DNA of 64,000 bases from Paraurantiacibacter namhicola (GTDB lineage: Bacteria; Pseudomonadota; Alphaproteobacteria; Sphingomonadales; Sphingomonadaceae), in NCBI RefSeq assembly GCF_001687545.1, contig NZ_CP016545.1, positions 62,001 through 126,000 of the forward strand, read 5' to 3'. The notes under the pieces were generated by a model, which saw only the letters and a list, made by a program, of their open reading frames with translations, was not told the origin of the DNA and did no database searches. The position numbers were made by a program, and so were the translations under genes. Shown here piece by piece: positions 42,871 to 51,361 of this stretch. The first letter of the stretch is position 1. The number at the start of each line of letters is the position of its first letter.

Positions 42871-44597
42871 CAGGCGGCCTGCGGTTTGACCGGGAAATAC
42901 CACTCGTCGCAACCCGGCTCACCAAGCTCCTCGGGCAATGGGGCGCCCTGGAACATGGTGTTGCGCACCCACAGGCGCGAGCGCGGGTCGAACTTCCCCA
43001 CACCGAAGAACGACAGCTTGCAGCGAAGCAGGTGGATCGGGAGGACGGCGGCATCGAGCAGATTGGCGCGAATTTCCCCGTAATGGGTGCGCGCCATGGT
43101 CTGGATGCGCCGCAGCACGCGCCGGTGCTCCGGATGTGCCATTGCGAAGTCCGCCACGGTGGCATCCCCCTCGGACACCGCGAATTCGGTTAGCGCCTCA
43201 TAGCATTGCTGCACCGCATATCCGATGCCGAGCATCATCTCGCGGTCCTCGCCCGGCTCCTGTCCGCGCACGCCGAGACGGGGCTCCATCTTCTCCTCGG
43301 ACCGGTACCAGAAGGTCGCGCGCGCCGCCTCATCATCGAAGTCATAGGCGAGCGCCCAGTCATACCGGTCCTCGATCACACTTCGCAGCTCGTCCAGCGA
43401 CATATCGGGGTCGAGGCGGTATTCCTCATCCTCGCAGAGCCCATCTTCAAGGTCGTCGATCAGCTCGGGATGCAGCTCCATCATGATGGAGCAGGTCAGT
43501 TCGCGCGCTTCCGTGCCTACGGTATCTTCGGCGAGGTCCATGATGTCCTGCCATGACGAAGGCGTATCGCCGCTTTCCAGCCGTGCCAGCAGGGCCGACA
43601 ATTCCTGCCGCGTGCGATCGTTAATCGCGTTCTGGTCCTGATTGTCGGTGGCGATTTCCTCCAGATGCCGGATCGCCTGCCGGGCGATCGCGCAGAACCG
43701 CTCGAACCGCGCCGTATCGAAAGCCCCCTCGCGCAGCACGCGGGCAAGCGCGGTTTCGCGCGCCTCGATCCAGCGGTTGATCAGCAGGGGGTGGTTGATG
43801 AGATAGGGCGCCATGCCGAGGCCGGTGGCATTGCCGATGCCGATATACCGCTTCAGCGCCGCGTCCAGCGGCACGTGGCTGCCGCCGGAGCGGTGGTGGG
43901 CGATGTGCTCCACCTGGTCGAGGCTGAATTGCCGGATGAGGTAGCAGACCAGCATTTCGGCCATGAAGGGTCGCGAGAAATCGGGATATTCGCTGCTGAC
44001 CTTGCGCCAGTCGGCAAGGCCGAACTTGCCGCTGCCGTAGACCGCCGTGGTGCGATAGAGATAGCCGACCTTTGCCAACACATCGACGGAAGGCTGGTGG
44101 CCCTCGCACAGGCAATCGACCACGTAGTCGAAGTTCCGCACGCTCTTGTTGGCGCGCGACAGGACCAGGCAGCTCGCATCGACGCGCCCCTTTTCCTGCA
44201 GCGGCACATTGGACCGCAGTCGCTCCAGCCGCTCGGTATCCACCGTTCCTTCGCACAGCGTCGCGGTCATGTCCCAGTCTTCGGCAATCACCCGGTCGCT
44301 GCGGCTTTCCGGCTCCAGATGCTTGGCGAAGGCGACGAAGCTGAACAGCTGGTTCGCAGTGCGGATCTCATAGACGACATGGCCGTGGCCCCGATCGTCC
44401 AGCGCGTGATTGGCGCGCTTTATCTGCCAGTTCTCGCGCCCGATCTTGCGGATCAGAGAGCGCATGAAGCTGAGGCGGTAGGGATGGAGCGTACCGAGCC
44501 GCTCCAAGTCCATCACGACGGCCGCGGGGCGCAGTTTCAGGCCATCGTCGGTGCGGGTTGCTGGCTGGCTGCCTGACATCACATCATGCCCGGCCAT
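42870..44597 (-). CDS. unrecognised 575-residue protein coupled to the DUF3726-like gene
   Basis: A large soluble protein I cannot assign. It is rich in acidic helices (DLEDGLCEDEEYRLDPDM, DELRSVIEDRYDWALAYDF) and histidines (VEHIAHHRSGGSHVP). Other distinct segments are FMRSLIRKIGRENWQIKRAN near the N-terminus, NATGLGMAPYLINHPLLINRW in the middle and LSFFGVGKFDPRSRLWVRNT near the C-terminus. No nucleotide-binding turn, metal motif of a known class, signal peptide or membrane helix is evident. It lies three bases after the dipeptidase-like gene and overlaps the DUF3726-like gene. It is therefore embedded in the aldehyde dehydrogenase/dipeptidase operon. An enzyme or assembly factor for N-methyl or cyclic amino acid breakdown is the contextual guess. 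Confidence 0.6.
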   Translation of the reverse strand: MAGHDVMSGSQPATRTDDGLKLRPAAVVMDLERLGTLHPYRLSFMRSLIRKIGRENWQIKRANHALDDRGHGHVVYEIRTANQLFSFVAFAKHLEPESRSDRVIAEDWDMTATLCEGTVDTERLERLRSNVPLQEKGRVDASCLVLSRANKSVRNFDYVVDCLCEGHQPSVDVLAKVGYLYRTTAVYGSGKFGLADWRKVSSEYPDFSRPFMAEMLVCYLIRQFSLDQVEHIAHHRSGGSHVPLDAALKRYIGIGNATGLGMAPYLINHPLLINRWIEARETALARVLREGAFDTARFERFCAIARQAIRHLEEIATDNQDQNAINDRTRQELSALLARLESGDTPSSWQDIMDLAEDTVGTEARELTCSIMMELHPELIDDLEDGLCEDEEYRLDPDMSLDELRSVIEDRYDWALAYDFDDEAARATFWYRSEEKMEPRLGVRGQEPGEDREMMLGIGYAVQQCYEALTEFAVSEGDATVADFAMAHPEHRRVLRRIQTMARTHYGEIRANLLDAAVLPIHLLRCKLSFFGVGKFDPRSRLWVRNTMFQGAPLPEELGEPGCDEWYFPVKPQAA

Positions 44598-44600
44598 GGT

Positions 44601-45605
44601 TCAGGCGCCGACACTGGAGGCTGGCGCGAAGGCATCGCGGAAGAATTCCAGCCAGTTGAGGCCCATCACCTTGCGCACCTCCTCATCCGAGAAGCCCGTT
44701 TCGCGCAGGCCTTCTGCTATGTTCATGAAATCGCGGCTGTCGCGGAACCAGTCTGGCTGGCGCGGCCAGTCGGCATTCGCAGCGCTGCCTTCGCCGTAAT
44801 CCGGCCTGAAGGTCCACTTGCCGCTGCGCATCCATTCCAAGGTTTCATACCCCCAGTTCTGGCACAGGTCGGAGCCGATACCGACTCGCTCCACGCCCAT
44901 CAGGTTGGCGGCATCGTACACCATCTGGCAGAAATCCTCGCGCTTGCAGTCGGACCCGCCGCGAAGGTGGAAGGGATACAGGCTGACGCCCAGCATGCCG
45001 CCCGATTCCGCCAGCGCGCGCAGCACGGTGTCGGACTTGTTGCGCAGCGCCTCGTGGAAACTGGAGGGGTTGGCATGCGTGATCGCGATCGGGCGCTGCG
45101 AATATTCGATGGCCTGCAGGGTCGATTTCTCGGCGCTGTGCGACATGTCGATCAGCATGCCGACGCGGTTCATTTCCTTGATCGCCTCGCGGCCGAAGCG
45201 GGTGATGCCGGCATCGTCATCCTCGTAACAGCCGGTCGCCAGCAGGCTCTGGTTGTTATAGCTCAGCTGCATGATCCGCACGCCCATCGCGTGCAGCCGC
45301 TCGACATTGTGCAAGTCGTCCTCGACCGGCGAACAGTTCTGGAAGCCGAGGATGATCCCGGTCTTGCCCGCAGCGCGCGCGGCGTCGATATCTTCCGCCT
45401 GCCGCACCGGCATCACCAGGTCGCCGCATTCCTCGAAATGCCGGTCCCACTGCGCGATATTGGCCTCCACCTCGGCGAAGTTTTCCCAATAGGCGATGGT
45501 CACATGGATCGCATCCACGCCGCCCTCGCGCGCCTGTTCGAACAGCTCCCTGTTCCAGTTCACATACTGGAGGGCATCGATGATCAGCAGGTCGTCCTTG
45601 GTCAT
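44601..45605 (-). CDS. M19 (membrane/renal dipeptidase-like) protein with altered metal site
   Basis: A 334-residue amidohydrolase-fold protein of the M19 dipeptidase family. Conserved parts are H156 (IDMSHSAEK), H177 (IAITHANPSSF) and D246 (VGIGSDLCQN). The other usual zinc ligands are missing: the N-terminal DxHxD motif reads DALQY (L12 and Y14), and the bridging glutamate is Q89 in LGFQNCSP. A similar dipeptidase-like gene accompanies glycine-betaine catabolic genes in Pseudomonas (PA5396). This argues for a special substrate rather than general dipeptide hydrolysis. No signal peptide. It lies 13 bases after the aldehyde dehydrogenase gene. Confidence 0.82.
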   Translation of the reverse strand: MTKDDLLIIDALQYVNWNRELFEQAREGGVDAIHVTIAYWENFAEVEANIAQWDRHFEECGDLVMPVRQAEDIDAARAAGKTGIILGFQNCSPVEDDLHNVERLHAMGVRIMQLSYNNQSLLATGCYEDDDAGITRFGREAIKEMNRVGMLIDMSHSAEKSTLQAIEYSQRPIAITHANPSSFHEALRNKSDTVLRALAESGGMLGVSLYPFHLRGGSDCKREDFCQMVYDAANLMGVERVGIGSDLCQNWGYETLEWMRSGKWTFRPDYGEGSAANADWPRQPDWFRDSRDFMNIAEGLRETGFSDEEVRKVMGLNWLEFFRDAFAPASSVGA

Positions 45606-45618
45606 ATGTGCCCCGCCC

Positions 45619-47058
45619 CTATCCGCCGACGTAACTGGTCTTGACGATGGTGTAGAAGTCCTTGGCGTATGTGCCCTGCTCGCGCGGGCCGTAGCTGGAG
45701 GCTTTCCGCCCGCCGAAGGGCACGTGGTAATCGGTGCCCGCCGTCGGCAGGTTCACCATCACGCAGCCGGATTGCGAGTGGCGCTTGAAATGCCGCGCGC
45801 GGCTGAGCGAATTGGTCATGATGCCGGATGTCAGCCCGAAGTCCGTGTCGTTGGAAACGGCCAGCGCCTCGTCGTAATCGGCGACCTTGATCACGCTGGT
45901 GACCGGGCCGAAGATTTCCTCGCGGTTGATCCGCATCTTGTTGTTCGAGCCGGTGAAGATGGCGGGCCGCATGAAATTGCCCTTGGTGGCAAGTTCCAGG
46001 ATGTCGCCGCCCGTGGCGATCTCTGCCCCCTCGTCCTTGCCGAGCTGGAGGTAGCCTTCGATCTGCTGCAGCTGGCGCTCGGTCACGACCGGGCCGATCT
46101 GCGTCTTCTCGTCCAGCGCATGCCCAACCACCAGCGCATCGGCGGCGGCAATCATCCGCTCCAGGAATTCGTCATGGATCCCTTCCTCCACCACCAGGCG
46201 CGAGGAGGCCGTGCATTTCTGGCCCGTGCCGAAGAAGGCCCCGCCAATCGCGCACTGGACGGCCAGGTCCATATCGGCATCGTTCAGCACGACGAGGGCG
46301 TTCTTGCTGCCCATTTCCAGCTGGATGCGCGCCATGTTCGTAATGGCTGACTGCGCAATCTTGCGCCCCACGGCGACCGAGCCGGTAAAGGTCACCGCGT
46401 CGATCCCGGGCGATCCGGCAAGTGCGCTGCCGACGTCATGCCCCTCGCCGATGACCATGTTGAACACACCGGCCGGGATGCCGCTGCGATGGATGATGTC
46501 GGCCAGGATGGCGGCGCTGGCAGGTGTCGTCTCGGAAGGCTTGAGTACCACGCTGTTGCCGAAGGCGAGCGCCGGGGCGATCTTCCATGCGGCCACGGCG
46601 ACCGGGAAGTTCCACGGCGTAATCACACCGACCACGCCGGCCGGCTCGCGCGTCACCTCGACATCGACGCCGGGACGGACAGAGGCCGCCTGCTCACCGA
46701 TCTGGCGCAGGCACTCGGCGGCGTAATACTGGAAGAACTGGCCGGAGCGGAAAGCTTCGCCCTTCCCTTCCGGAATTGTCTTTCCCTCTTCGCGCGCAAT
46801 CACGCGGCCGATTTCCTCGCACCGGGCAATCAGCTCGTCGCCAATGAAATCGAGGGCTGCCTTGCGCTGCTCCAGACCGGTTGCACCCCATTCGGCCCCT
46901 GCTCGGTTTGCTGCGGCAATCGCCTGCTCGACATCGGCAACGCTGGCCGCAGAATAATGGCCGATGACATCGGCGTGATCGGACGGATTGATGTTGGCGA
47001 CAAGTTCCCCCCCGCCAGTCCAATTGCCGTCGATGAGATTCTTGTAGGTTTCCGTCAC
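45619..47058 (-). CDS. aldehyde dehydrogenase (oxoglutarate-semialdehyde dehydrogenase-like)
   Basis: A 479-residue NAD(P)-dependent aldehyde dehydrogenase. TPWNFPVAVAAWKIAPALA is the cofactor/oxyanion segment, E248 in LEMGSKNALVV is the general base and C282 in GTGQKCTASSRLVV the nucleophile. The C-terminal NLPTAGTDYHVPFGGRKASS is typical of the alpha-ketoglutarate-semialdehyde dehydrogenase branch. The start is GTG with a strong GGAGG nine bases ahead. It is the first gene of an operon with the dipeptidase-like, 575-residue and DUF3726-like genes. In hydroxyproline and related pathways such enzymes make 2-oxoglutarate, so an imino-acid substrate for this operon is plausible but unproven. 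Confidence 0.87.
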   Translation of the reverse strand: MTETYKNLIDGNWTGGGELVANINPSDHADVIGHYSAASVADVEQAIAAANRAGAEWGATGLEQRKAALDFIGDELIARCEEIGRVIAREEGKTIPEGKGEAFRSGQFFQYYAAECLRQIGEQAASVRPGVDVEVTREPAGVVGVITPWNFPVAVAAWKIAPALAFGNSVVLKPSETTPASAAILADIIHRSGIPAGVFNMVIGEGHDVGSALAGSPGIDAVTFTGSVAVGRKIAQSAITNMARIQLEMGSKNALVVLNDADMDLAVQCAIGGAFFGTGQKCTASSRLVVEEGIHDEFLERMIAAADALVVGHALDEKTQIGPVVTERQLQQIEGYLQLGKDEGAEIATGGDILELATKGNFMRPAIFTGSNNKMRINREEIFGPVTSVIKVADYDEALAVSNDTDFGLTSGIMTNSLSRARHFKRHSQSGCVMVNLPTAGTDYHVPFGGRKASSYGPREQGTYAKDFYTIVKTSYVGG

Positions 47059-47124
47059 GCCGCGCCTCCTGGGCCCTTCAAAGCGAATGCCCTCTCACCC
47101 TTGTCACCAGTAGTTTGGCGGCGC

Positions 47125-47144
47125 GCAAGTCAGATAAGGCTATC
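47125..47144 (-). promoter_or_regulatory. shared promoter motif before the aldehyde dehydrogenase operon
   Basis: GCAAGTCAGATAA (47125-47137) occurs again, identical over 13 bases and in the same orientation to its gene, before the TonB receptor (54122-54134). Here it runs into GATAAGGCTATC (47133-47144), a GATA/TATC inverted repeat; a second TGATAAGG follows at about 47148. The 191-base gap ending at 47249 is AT-rich and holds no gene. Confidence 0.45.
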
Positions 47145-47249
47145 CAGTGATAAGGATTCGGTAATTATCAAAATTGCACGCTTTATCGGTGCTTTATAAA
47201 CGCGCTGCCTGACTGCCGGATGGCAGTGACACGATTTCATAAGCAAATT

Positions 47250-48194
47250 TTATCCGCCGGGAGCTGCGCCGGTTGGAAAAGTGATCAGGTCTTTGAAATC
47301 GGCGTCGCTGAACCGCACTTCGACATTCTCCAGCTCAAGCCGCCTGATCATCGCCGGAATGATCTGCAGGATCGTCTCGATCATTGCCTCGCCAGCGGGT
47401 GAAAGCGACCACCCCTTCTTGGTGATGAGGTAGATGGCGCGCGTATCTTCCGGCTCGATAAGCGGGCGCGAGACGAGCACGGGATCGGCATTCTGCGCCG
47501 CCAGCGAAGGCAGGACGGTGACCCCGAAATTCGCCTTCAGCATGGCGAAGAGCAGCGTGGTGGTCGAAAATTCGTACTGCGTCTTGCCGATCAGGTCCTG
47601 CGCCTTGGTCAGATTGTGAAGCCCGGAATCGAGGAACCGCTGGCCGTATAGCTGGGCCCATTCGATCGGTCCCTGCTCCTGCGCCAGCGGATGGTCGCGG
47701 TGGCAGATCAGTTCGATCCGGTCTTCCAGCAGCAGGCGATAATCCAGATCGCTGCGCCCCGGCGAGCGTCCGCCGATTCCGAAATCGACCTCGTTCCGCG
47801 CCAGTCGCTGTTCGATACCCCGGGAATTGTCATCGATCATGTGGACCGAAATGCCGGGAAATTCCTCGGAAAACTGGCGGCACACTTCCGGCAGGAGGCG
47901 CGTGGCCACAGACGGCAGAACGGCAAGGCTGACATGCCCGCTGCGCCGTTCGGATGTTGCATTCAGATCGGAAAGCGCGGCATCGAAATCGCGGATCAGC
48001 CGCGCGGCGACCGGCATGAAATGCTCGCCCTCGGTCGTCAGCAGCACCTTGCGCGTGGTGCGCTCGAGCAGTTTGACCCCGACCGAATCTTCCAGCTGGC
48101 TGATCGCCAGCGAAACGGCAGGCTGGGTCCTGAGCAGTTCGCGCGCGGCAAGCTTGAAACTCTCCAGCTGGCCGACTGCAACAAATGCGCGCAA
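47250..48194 (-). CDS. LysR-family regulator (LysR-2)
   Basis: A LysR protein of at least 314 residues, distinct from the other two LysR proteins here. The helix-turn-helix is SFKLAARELLRTQPAVSLAISQLEDSVG. The effector domain has the usual VSLAVLPSVATRLLPEVCRQF start. The only conventional start in the frame is TTG 48194, which begins inside the first helix. The sequence before it (ITLRHL) also looks like LysR protein, so a rarer codon such as CTG 48203 or ATC 48224 may be used. It lies 41 bases after the imine reductase gene on the same strand and probably controls it and the neighbouring aldehyde dehydrogenase operon. Confidence 0.85.
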   Translation of the reverse strand: MRAFVAVGQLESFKLAARELLRTQPAVSLAISQLEDSVGVKLLERTTRKVLLTTEGEHFMPVAARLIRDFDAALSDLNATSERRSGHVSLAVLPSVATRLLPEVCRQFSEEFPGISVHMIDDNSRGIEQRLARNEVDFGIGGRSPGRSDLDYRLLLEDRIELICHRDHPLAQEQGPIEWAQLYGQRFLDSGLHNLTKAQDLIGKTQYEFSTTTLLFAMLKANFGVTVLPSLAAQNADPVLVSRPLIEPEDTRAIYLITKKGWSLSPAGEAMIETILQIIPAMIRRLELENVEVRFSDADFKDLITFPTGAAPGG

Positions 48195-48235
48195 GTGCCG
48201 CAGGGTGATGCCGAACTGCTTGATGGCGTGTCTCT

Positions 48236-49237
48236 CTAAAGCTCCAGGATCTTGTCATATACCGCCTGGGACAGCGAAATCCCATCGCGCGTGTTGCGCT
48301 CGCGGTTGGCATGCCTGCGGTCACCGGGGAGCCGCGTACCTTCCTGCGCGGCGATCTGCTCGAACAGCAGCTCGCTGTGATCCAGCCAGCCCTCCGCATC
48401 GCCAAACATTCCGGGGTCCATCGCCAGGATGAATTCGCCGCCCTGCGGCGGCCCGCCGTCATTGTTGTCGCGCCTGGCGGCTTCGAAGCTGAAGCTCTCG
48501 CCGATCAGCCCGCCGGCCAGCAACTCCACCATCATGGCAAGCGAGGATCCCTTGTGGCCGCCGAATGCCAGCAGCGAGCCTTCGAGTATCGCATTGGGAT
48601 CGGTGGTGGGATTGCCGTCAGCATCCACGCCGACGCCTTCCGCCATCTGATGGCCTTCGCGCGCCGCCAGCATGACCTCGCCGCGCGCGACGACGGACGT
48701 CGCCTGGTCGAAGACGACCGGGTTACCGGACTTGCGCGGCCAGCCAAACGCAATCGGATTGGTCCCATAGAGCGCCTTCTTGCCGCCGGCCGGGATGACT
48801 GCCGGCTTGTAGGAAGTGCAGGCAAGGGCGCAGAGGCCGGCCTCGGCCAGCGGCTCAATCTCGGTCCACAGGGCGGCGAAGTGATAGATGTCGACCAGCG
48901 CCAGGGCCGCGATCCCGTTCTTTCGAGCACAATCCACCAGCGGCTGGCGCCCCGTCTCCAGCGCGAGCGGGGCAAAGCCGCCGTCGCCATCCACGCGCAC
49001 GACAGCAGGGGCAATCTGCTCGACGCGCGGGCGGGCCTTGCCATTGACCTTCCCCGATTTGAGCGTCGCGGCATAGCCGGCAAGCCGCATCAGCCCGTGG
49101 GAATGACATCCGTCACGCTCGGCTGCGGTGATCACGCGGGCGACGGCGGCGGCGTTCTCCTCGTCGCAGCCGCACCGCATCAGCGTGTCCACCACCAGTG
49201 CGTGCACTTCGTCCAGCGCCAGTTTCACGTCAGTCAT
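48236..49237 (-). CDS. dpkA: delta-1-piperideine/pyrroline-2-carboxylate reductase (Ldh2/DpkA family)
   Basis: A 333-residue NAD(P)H-dependent reductase of the malate/L-lactate dehydrogenase-2 fold. The DpkA-type signature is strong: YHFAALWTEIEPLAEAGLCA with the catalytic histidine region, GGKKALYGTNPIAFGWPR, and FGGHKGSSLAMMVELLAGGL. Enzymes of this branch reduce cyclic imines from D-proline, D-lysine or 3-hydroxyproline to L-proline or pipecolate; in Pseudomonas the same protein makes N-methyl-L-amino acids. ATG 49237 matches the family start. Next to sarcosine oxidase and aldehyde dehydrogenase genes it points to cyclic or N-methylated amino acids. Confidence 0.82.
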   Translation of the reverse strand: MTDVKLALDEVHALVVDTLMRCGCDEENAAAVARVITAAERDGCHSHGLMRLAGYAATLKSGKVNGKARPRVEQIAPAVVRVDGDGGFAPLALETGRQPLVDCARKNGIAALALVDIYHFAALWTEIEPLAEAGLCALACTSYKPAVIPAGGKKALYGTNPIAFGWPRKSGNPVVFDQATSVVARGEVMLAAREGHQMAEGVGVDADGNPTTDPNAILEGSLLAFGGHKGSSLAMMVELLAGGLIGESFSFEAARRDNNDGGPPQGGEFILAMDPGMFGDAEGWLDHSELLFEQIAAQEGTRLPGDRRHANRERNTRDGISLSQAVYDKILEL

Positions 49238-49260
49238 GCGCCATATCTCCCCGGTATCAT

Positions 49261-51270
49261 TCAGTCGCTGGCAGCGATCGGATAGCGTTCGAGCACCGGC
49301 CCGAGCGCATTCTTCAAAGGTCCGAGCCAGGGCTCGAAATTGCGCCACTGGTCGACGGCCGCCTTGCTGATCGGCTGGCGCACCTGCTCCGAACTTGCCG
49401 TCCGGACCGCGCGCTTGGTCTTATGGAATTCCACGCAGCTCTGCTCGAAGGGCACGCCGACATAGTCGAGGATGCGGGCGACCTGGCCTTCCAGATCGTC
49501 CAGCACATCTTCGTGCTGCACGCGCAGGATGCGGCCGGGCAGGACCTCGTCCCAATGGTCCATCAGCCGCACGTAATCACGGTAATAGCTGCCGATCTCA
49601 TGCAGGCCGTAAGTGAACTCCTGCCCCTCGGCGAACAGCTGCTTGAAGCCGGAGAAACAGCACGCCATCGGCTCGCGCCGGGCATCGATGATCTTGGCAT
49701 TGGGCAGGATCAGCTGGATGAGGCCGATGTGCCGGAAATTGTTGGGCATCTTGTCGACGAAATAGGCCGCGCCCTGCCGGTGGATCGCAGTGCTGTCGAT
49801 GTAGTCCTTGCCCATCGCGGCCAGCTGCTCGCCCGTCAAATCGTGCAGGACCTTGGGATAATCCGACGTGCCGCCCGCCAGCTTGCGGCCCCTCAGCTGG
49901 TGCGACAGCGTCAGGATATTGGGCAGCTCCAGCGTCCCGTCGATCTGCGAATGCGATGCCAGGATCTGTTCGATCAGCGTCGAGCCCGCACGCGGGAGGC
50001 CGACCACGAAGATGGGGTCGCCGGCAGCGAAACCTGACCCTTCGTGCTTCGCAAAAAGGTCGCGGCCGCAATGTTCGATCTGGGCGTCGAACTCCGCCGT
50101 CATCACGTCATCCTTGTAACGTGACTGCTTTCGCTTGAGTTCGTTGCCTTGCTCGTAAAAGCGGAACGCCTTTTCGTATTCGCTGCGATCCTCATGCGCC
50201 TTGCCCAGGGCGAAGCAGACATGGACCTGGTTCTGGTAAGTCAGCGCCTTGCTTTCCAGCTGCTGGTGCATCTGCTGCAGCTCGGCTTCGCTGAAGCGAT
50301 AGGTCTTGAGGTTGGCCAGTCCGTAATAGGCATCGCCGAAGCCGGGATTGACCGCAAAGGCCTTGCGATAGGACGCGATCGCATCCTCATGCTTGCCCAC
50401 CGTCTTCAACGCATGCCCGCGGCTGGTCAGCGTGGAAGGATCGTCAGGGAAACGCTCCAGCACCTTGTCGAAAAGCTCGAAGGCCTGGTCATAATCGCCG
50501 GTCTGCATCGCCTCGATTGCGTATAGCGACTGGAAGATCGGGCTGCCCGGATCGGACTCGAACAGCTTCCTGGCCTGCTGCAGCGCAGCCTCGAACTTCT
50601 GCCGCTTGCGCAGGACCTGGATGTAATCGATCCGGACCTGGACGTTGGCGGGTTCGAATTCCAGCGCGCTTTCCAGCAGGAATTCCGCATCGTCCATCAC
50701 GCCAAGCCGCACACCGATATCCGCCAGCAGGCGCATGCCTTCGACATGGGTCTTGTTGGCGATCAGGAATTCGCGGCACAGGCTTTCGGCCTTCAGGATC
50801 TTGCCTTCGTGCATCAGGTGGGTGACCGCCACCAGCGGCTTGGGCAGCGCCGCCAGACGGTCGGCCTGCGCCTGCGCGGCGGCCGCGGCTTCGCCATTTC
50901 CTTGGGCAGAGAGGATGGCGGCCTGCGCGGACCAGCTGGCCTGCAGTGCGGGATTGCTCTGGCACGCGCGCCGATAGGCTTCGAGGGCGCGGTCCGCCTG
51001 CCCCATGGCGCGGCGGATGTGGCCTTCCTCCTGCAGCGCCCGGCCGAAATCGGGTGCGACCTGCTGCAGCTGCGTGATCTGGTCCAGCGATTCGTCCAGC
51101 TGGCCGAGATAGCGGCGGCAGACGGCCGTCAGGTAAAGCGCCTCGATGTCCGGATTGTCTGGTGCGGAAAGTCCGGAAAGGACGCCGATCGCATCCTCGA
51201 ACTTCCCTTCGTACATGAGCGCCTGGACGTCTGCGAGCTTGTCTTGGTCACTGGTCGCATTGTCAGCCAT
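49261..51270 (-). CDS. TPR-repeat sulfotransferase family protein
   Basis: A 669-residue fusion. The first ~390 residues are tetratricopeptide repeats (for example PDIEALYLTAVCRRYLGQLDE, FPDDPSTLTSRGHALKTVGK). The C-terminal ~270 residues are a sulfotransferase domain whose PAPS 5'-phosphosulfate loop is VVGLPRAGSTLIEQILASHS and whose later block is FVDKMPNNFRHIGLIQLILP. There is no signal peptide or membrane helix. Such genes are common beside TonB receptors in sphingomonads, with unknown targets. It is 23 bases ahead of the dpkA-like gene and may share its transcript. Confidence 0.85.
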   Translation of the reverse strand: MADNATSDQDKLADVQALMYEGKFEDAIGVLSGLSAPDNPDIEALYLTAVCRRYLGQLDESLDQITQLQQVAPDFGRALQEEGHIRRAMGQADRALEAYRRACQSNPALQASWSAQAAILSAQGNGEAAAAAQAQADRLAALPKPLVAVTHLMHEGKILKAESLCREFLIANKTHVEGMRLLADIGVRLGVMDDAEFLLESALEFEPANVQVRIDYIQVLRKRQKFEAALQQARKLFESDPGSPIFQSLYAIEAMQTGDYDQAFELFDKVLERFPDDPSTLTSRGHALKTVGKHEDAIASYRKAFAVNPGFGDAYYGLANLKTYRFSEAELQQMHQQLESKALTYQNQVHVCFALGKAHEDRSEYEKAFRFYEQGNELKRKQSRYKDDVMTAEFDAQIEHCGRDLFAKHEGSGFAAGDPIFVVGLPRAGSTLIEQILASHSQIDGTLELPNILTLSHQLRGRKLAGGTSDYPKVLHDLTGEQLAAMGKDYIDSTAIHRQGAAYFVDKMPNNFRHIGLIQLILPNAKIIDARREPMACCFSGFKQLFAEGQEFTYGLHEIGSYYRDYVRLMDHWDEVLPGRILRVQHEDVLDDLEGQVARILDYVGVPFEQSCVEFHKTKRAVRTASSEQVRQPISKAAVDQWRNFEPWLGPLKNALGPVLERYPIAASD

Positions 51271-51305
51271 GTCGTGAAAAGAAATCCGATCCCATTGAAA
51301 CGAAA

Positions 51306-51332
51306 GGGGCCGGCCGAAACCGGCCAGCCCCC
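51306..51332 (-). terminator. probable terminator after the TonB receptor gene
   Basis: GGCCGG and CCGGCC form a GC-rich hairpin with a six-base loop, extended by flanking G and C runs. On the reverse strand TTTCGTTTC follows. It separates the receptor gene from the TPR-sulfotransferase gene. Confidence 0.6.
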
Positions 51333-51361
51333 GTCAGTAGTCAGCTTTTACCGCATTACAA

